NCBI GenBank assembly: GCA_013298335.1
Contig: JAAFHI010000079.1
Location: forward strand, 1 to 9,158
DNA length: 9,158 nt
Direction: 5' to 3'
Source: Actinomycetota bacterium
GTDB lineage: Bacteria > Acidobacteriota > Blastocatellia > Chloracidobacteriales > Chloracidobacteriaceae
Shown here: positions 5,591 to 9,158 of the stretch, piece by piece
How positions within the stretch are numbered: position 1 is the first letter of the stretch
Layout: each line of letters begins with the position of its first letter
Translations under genes and position numbers: made by a program
Notes under the pieces: model-generated
What the model was told of the DNA's origin: nothing
Database searches by the model: none
Seen by the model: the letters and a program-made list of their open reading frames with translations, nothing else

Positions 5591-7197
5591 TAGCGGCGGC
5601 GGGGGACAACCTGGATTAAACCCTGGCGTTCGGCCTGTTCGACGATGGCGCGGGCGACGGGCGCGGCCTTTTCGCCGCCGTACCCCGCGCCCTCGACCAC
5701 GACCGCGAAGGCGATCTGCGGATTTTCTGCCGGGGCGTATCCGACGAACCACGCATCAATGCGGAAACGGTCGCCGCCGCCGACCTGCGCCGTCCCGGTT
5801 TTGCCCGCGACGGGCACGCGACAGCCCGCGAACGCCCGCGCCGCCGTGCCGCGTTCGACCACGGCGCGCAGCATCGGACGCAGCGCCGTCGCGGCGGCGG
5901 GCGTCAGTGCCTGCCCGAGTTCCTTCGGCGGACGCTCGGCTTCAATCGAGGGCGCGAGCCGTTTGCCCTGCGGGTGTCCGATGGCGGCGGCCACGAGCGC
6001 CATCTGCAACACCGTACTCTGGTTGAAACCCTGTCCGATGGCCTGGAGCGCGATGTCGAACTGCGACGTCCGCGGGCCGAAGACGAGCCGGCTTTCGGCG
6101 ACGCCGAACGCGTCGAGTTCCTTGCCGTCGGTATTCCACAGATTCTGGGCGATCCGCGCTTCGCGGGCCTTTTCGGGCGAATCCTCGATGCGGTAGCCGA
6201 ACCGGTGGGCCACGTCGCCGAGTTTCTGGCTGCCGAGCAGCAGCGCCATCTGCGCAAAGTATTGATTGCTCGACTTTTCCGTCGCCTGCGCGAGATCGAG
6301 CGAGCCGAGGGCCTCGCCTTCGTCGTCGCGGATGGCCCGTCCGCTGCCGGGCGGGGTGAAGCCTTCCGGTCTGGAAACGAACCGCTGGTTTTGCAGGCCG
6401 CTTTCGAGCGCGGCGGCGGCGACGATGATTTTGAAGGTCGAGCCGGGCAGGTAGTACTCGTTGGCTGCGCGGTTGACGAGCGGGCGGTTTTTGTCATCCA
6501 GCAGCATCTGCCAGCGCGTGTCGTCGTTGACCGCCGCCGGGTCGAAACTCGGCCCGCTCACCATCGCGAGAATTTCCCCGGTTGAAATCTTCACCACCGC
6601 GACCGCGCCGCGCCGGTTTTTCAACTGCGCCGCCGCCAGCCGCTGAAGGTCGTAATCAATGGAAAGCTGAATGTCGCTCCCGACCGACGACGGCGTGACG
6701 ACGGATTTGGACGCGGGCGTGGTGAGTTTTGTCTCGAAGGCTTTCTCGATGCCCGCGTCGCCGCGCACAAGACTGGTATATCCAATGATATGCGCGCCGT
6801 CGGGGCCGAGCGGGTAGGTGCGGTAGATGCGTCCGCCGACCACGGTGTAGCGGCAGAGCGCCTTGTCCGCCGTCCGGCTCCGGTCATAGACCCAGCCGCG
6901 CAGGGTCGCTTCGTTGCGGCGGCGTTCGCGCTGGTCGCGCACATCCTTGATTTTCGCATAGCGCGGATCTTCGGAAATCGGCCCGGCGGCAAACATCGCC
7001 CAGTAGGAATGCAGTCCGAGCACGCCGAGGCAGAGCGCGATGAATCCGAGCCGGGCGACGCCGAGAAACCGCGTACTGCCGTCGGCGGTGGCGGCGTGGC
7101 TGCCGGGCGTCCGTTTCCACGCCGCGCGCAACAGCAGCGCCCCGATGACGGCGAATCCGAGAATGATGAACCAGGAGAGAAGGCGGGAAATGAACAT
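5590..7197 (-). CDS. Class B penicillin-binding protein, PbpA-like D,D-transpeptidase
   Basis: A 535-residue membrane-anchored peptidoglycan transpeptidase. Catalytic motifs are SxxK at PGSTFK (S253, K256), SxN at SSN (S309, N311) and KTG at 466-468 (GKTGTAQV). The N-terminal module includes RGWVYDRS (100-107) and YPLGPDGAHIIGYTS (128-142). This layout, and NRAANEYYLPGSTFK, resemble actinobacterial PbpA and PBP2/FtsI-type enzymes of elongation or division. Unusually, there are two hydrophobic N-terminal segments (about 7-26 and 46-70) joined by a basic loop. The positive-inside rule would then put the N-terminus outside and still leave the catalytic domain periplasmic. No rodA/ftsW gene is adjacent. 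The ATG at 7197 has no Shine-Dalgarno and lies 6 nt from a heptamer repeat; the next in-frame Met (67) would delete both membrane segments. The specific role (elongation or division) is not resolved. Confidence 0.92.
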   Translation of the reverse strand: MFISRLLSWFIILGFAVIGALLLRAAWKRTPGSHAATADGSTRFLGVARLGFIALCLGVLGLHSYWAMFAAGPISEDPRYAKIKDVRDQRERRRNEATLRGWVYDRSRTADKALCRYTVVGGRIYRTYPLGPDGAHIIGYTSLVRGDAGIEKAFETKLTTPASKSVVTPSSVGSDIQLSIDYDLQRLAAAQLKNRRGAVAVVKISTGEILAMVSGPSFDPAAVNDDTRWQMLLDDKNRPLVNRAANEYYLPGSTFKIIVAAAALESGLQNQRFVSRPEGFTPPGSGRAIRDDEGEALGSLDLAQATEKSSNQYFAQMALLLGSQKLGDVAHRFGYRIEDSPEKAREARIAQNLWNTDGKELDAFGVAESRLVFGPRTSQFDIALQAIGQGFNQSTVLQMALVAAAIGHPQGKRLAPSIEAERPPKELGQALTPAAATALRPMLRAVVERGTAARAFAGCRVPVAGKTGTAQVGGGDRFRIDAWFVGYAPAENPQIAFAVVVEGAGYGGEKAAPVARAIVEQAERQGLIQVVPRRR

Positions 7198-7203
7198 GGG
7201 AAA

Positions 7204-7428
7204 AGGTGTCGGGTATCGGGTGTCGGGTTTCAGGTTTTGAATTTGAAAAGATGTCGAGTTTGAAAAGGTTTCGGGTGTCCGGTGTCGGGTTTCAGGTTTT
7301 GAAGAGGTATTGGGTATCGGGTAAAGCGTTTTCCACCATTCAATTCAGGTCAATCGGTTTTTCACCTAAAACACGATACCCGACGCCTTTGTCTTGACCT
7401 GAAACCCGATACCCGACACCCGACACCT
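7204..7428. repeat. Heptamer inverted repeat 2 (GGGTRTC-type units)
   Basis: The left arm has two blocks. From 7204: AGGTGTC, GGGTATC, GGGTGTC, GGGTTTC, AGGTTTT. From 7266: AGGTTTC, GGGTGTC, CGGTGTC, GGGTTTC, AGGTTTT, then AGGTATT and GGGTATC from 7305. A 23-nt stretch is identical in both blocks (7219-7241 and 7281-7303). The right arm has GATACCC and GACGCCT from 7375, then GAAACCC, GATACCC, GACACCC and GACACCT from 7401, which are reverse complements of the same units. The octamer GTCTTGAC recurs beside each right block (7391-7398, 7432-7439). The element starts 6 nt from the penicillin-binding protein start codon and fills most of the gap to the lipoprotein gene. Confidence 0.85.
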
Positions 7429-7551
7429 TTAGTCTTGACACCCGCGGTTACTGTAGCCGCCTGTCGGCAACTGTGCTAGCGTCGGGGCTGCTTTCCCGAC
7501 GCTTTTGCAAGCATCGTTTTTCACCATACGTACCGAAGGAATCATAGGTTT
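7429..7551 (+). other. Leader of the lipoprotein gene; no clear promoter
   Basis: About 120 nt between the second heptamer element and the lipoprotein ATG. A TTGACA (7435-7440) is present but belongs to a repeated GTCTTGAC motif, and no -10-like hexamer lies 16-18 nt downstream. AAGGA (7536-7540) is a plausible ribosome-binding site, 11 nt from the ATG, which is slightly long. I see nothing else here. Confidence 0.4.
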
Positions 7552-8091
7552 ATGTCGTCCTCGAAAACTTTTTCGTTCTCGAAACGCTCCGTCGCCTCGG
7601 CGGGGCTGGTCCTTTCCGCCGCGCTGGCGGTGGCCGCCTGCGGCGATGCGCCGAAGCCGGTGACCCCGAACGCGCCGCAGTCGCCGACGGGTTCGTCTCC
7701 GACGGGCGGGATGCCGACCGCGCCGCAGAGCCCGGCGGGTTCTCCGGCCCCGGCGGGCGCCAAAATCGGCGATCCGCTGACCAGCGAGACGGTGTTGAGC
7801 CTGCTGACGCCGGAAATGAAGACGATGGTCGAAAAAGTCAAAAAGGCGCAGACCGCCTACGACGCGAACAAGACCGACGCCAAGGCCAAGACGGCGCTCG
7901 TCGCCGCCCGGCTGGAATACGGCAACGCGCTGCGCGACAAGGGCCAGACCGCGCCGCGTCCGTTCTATGCCGCCGCCCGCAAGATGTACATCCAGGTGCT
8001 CGAACTCGATGCCCAGAACAAGGAAGCGATGGACAAGAAGAACGAAATCGAATCCATCTACCAGAGCATGGGACGACCGATCCCGGAATAG
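7552..8091 (+). CDS. Small lipoprotein with proline-rich linker and helical C-terminal domain, function unknown
   Basis: A 179-residue predicted lipoprotein. Basic residues (K5, K11, R12) precede a hydrophobic segment (14-28) that ends in a lipobox, VAAC, with the lipidated cysteine at C30. Removal of the signal peptide would leave a protein anchored to the inner or outer membrane. Residues 33-70 are a low-complexity linker rich in Pro, Ser, Gly and Thr, with near-repeats such as APQSPTG and APQSPAG. Residues 77-178 look alpha-helical. ARLEYGNALRDKG and FYAAARKMYIQVLELDAQNKEAM (given here only as helix landmarks at about 122-134 and 141-163) have the spacing of one or two TPR-like helix pairs, suggesting protein-protein contact. 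I do not recognise a family. AAGGA lies 11 nt upstream of the ATG. The stop codon is 2 nt from the third heptamer repeat. Confidence 0.8.
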   Translation: MSSSKTFSFSKRSVASAGLVLSAALAVAACGDAPKPVTPNAPQSPTGSSPTGGMPTAPQSPAGSPAPAGAKIGDPLTSETVLSLLTPEMKTMVEKVKKAQTAYDANKTDAKAKTALVAARLEYGNALRDKGQTAPRPFYAAARKMYIQVLELDAQNKEAMDKKNEIESIYQSMGRPIPE

Positions 8092-8093
8092 TT

Positions 8094-8211
8094 GTTAGTG
8101 GATAGCAGTTAGTAGTTAGTCCGGAAATCGGTCGAGGGTGTGGAGATAGATCAATTCTCATCGGTTGCTGCTAACCGCTAACTGCTAACCGCTAACTGCT
8201 ATCGGCTGGTT
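8094..8211. repeat. Heptamer inverted repeat 3 (GTTAGTN-type units)
   Basis: Left arm units from 8094: GTTAGTG, GATAGCA, GTTAGTA, GTTAGTC. Right arm units from 8170: GCTAACC, GCTAACT, GCTAACC, GCTAACT, GCTATCG, GCTGGTT. The right arm alternates C and T in the last position. The best pairing is 8101-8119 with 8185-8203 (17 of 19 positions, sharing GATAGCAGTTAG). The loop (8122-8165) has no feature I recognise. The element begins two bases after the lipoprotein stop codon and ends at the -35 box of the mutase promoter, so it is likely transcribed as the lipoprotein 3' UTR. Confidence 0.85.
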
Positions 8212-8240
8212 TGACACTCGCGAAAACCGTCCACTATATT
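8211..8240 (+). promoter_or_regulatory. Sigma-70-type promoter for the acyl-CoA mutase gene
   Basis: A consensus -35 TTGACA (8211-8216) and a near-consensus -10 TATATT (8235-8240) are separated by 18 nt, giving an expected start near 8247 and a leader of roughly 95 nt. The -35 begins exactly where the third heptamer repeat ends. I looked for a cobalamin riboswitch in the leader because the enzyme uses B12, and saw no B12 box. Confidence 0.65.
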
Positions 8241-8340
8241 CGGTTCGCTTATTTTTCCATTCATTTCGCTTCTGTTTCCGCTACGTTACGGGAACTCGGA
8301 AGACCCCGCCGAAATCCATCCTCCGGAAGTAAGAACTTTT

Positions 8341-9158
<818 letters not shown>

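Noticed and set aside
7435..7440. TTGACA as the -35 of a lipoprotein promoter
   Set aside because: No -10-like hexamer lies 16-18 nt downstream, and the sequence is part of GTCTTGAC, which also occurs at 7391-7398 inside the repeat element.
8241..8340. Cobalamin riboswitch in the mutase leader
   Set aside because: The leader is only about 95 nt and I see no B12-box-like sequence or long conserved stems.

Overview
The window looks like chromosomal DNA from a GC-rich, Gram-negative (diderm) environmental bacterium. A lipoprotein with a lipobox, a class B penicillin-binding protein, a B12-dependent acyl-CoA mutase and selenocysteine machinery all fit this. The transposase subtype and the many intergenic palindromes remind me of the Planctomycetes-Verrucomicrobia-Chlamydiae group and its neighbours. 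The sequence alone does not fix the phylum.

Layout. Bases 1-1275 (minus strand) hold a two-gene unit: an SMC/ABC-like AAA ATPase, and one base after its stop a second gene that runs off the window and looks nuclease-like. By eye this block is less GC-rich than what follows, which suggests an acquired, defence-type module. Bases 1383-2789 (plus) are selA, divergent from the ATPase. Bases 2838-3537 are a REP-associated tyrosine transposase (RAYT) between two near-identical long palindromes. Bases 3540-4925 (minus) are mnmE, a tRNA-modification GTPase. Bases 4926-5590 hold no gene I can support, but three kinds of repeat: a heptamer inverted repeat, a T-rich repeat island, and an array of GCGGGCA hairpins. 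Bases 5590-7197 (minus) encode a PbpA-like penicillin-binding protein. Bases 7204-7428 are a second heptamer inverted repeat. Bases 7552-8091 (plus) encode a small lipoprotein of unknown function, followed at 8094-8211 by a third heptamer inverted repeat and a good sigma-70-type promoter at 8211-8240. From 8341 to the window end is the N-terminal part of a B12-dependent acyl-CoA mutase, with the active-site substitutions of isobutyryl-CoA mutase.

The genes form no single pathway; they are mostly independent housekeeping units separated by repeats. The least explained feature is the repeat system. Three intergenic loci carry 7-nt units with different sequences but the same design: units repeat in phase, a G/T-rich left arm is mirrored by an A/C-rich right arm, and one edge lies 0-6 nt from a start or stop codon. 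The RAYT palindrome and the GCGGGCA array also abut stop codons. Together these look like transcript-end or leader elements, or mobile repeats tolerated only at gene edges.
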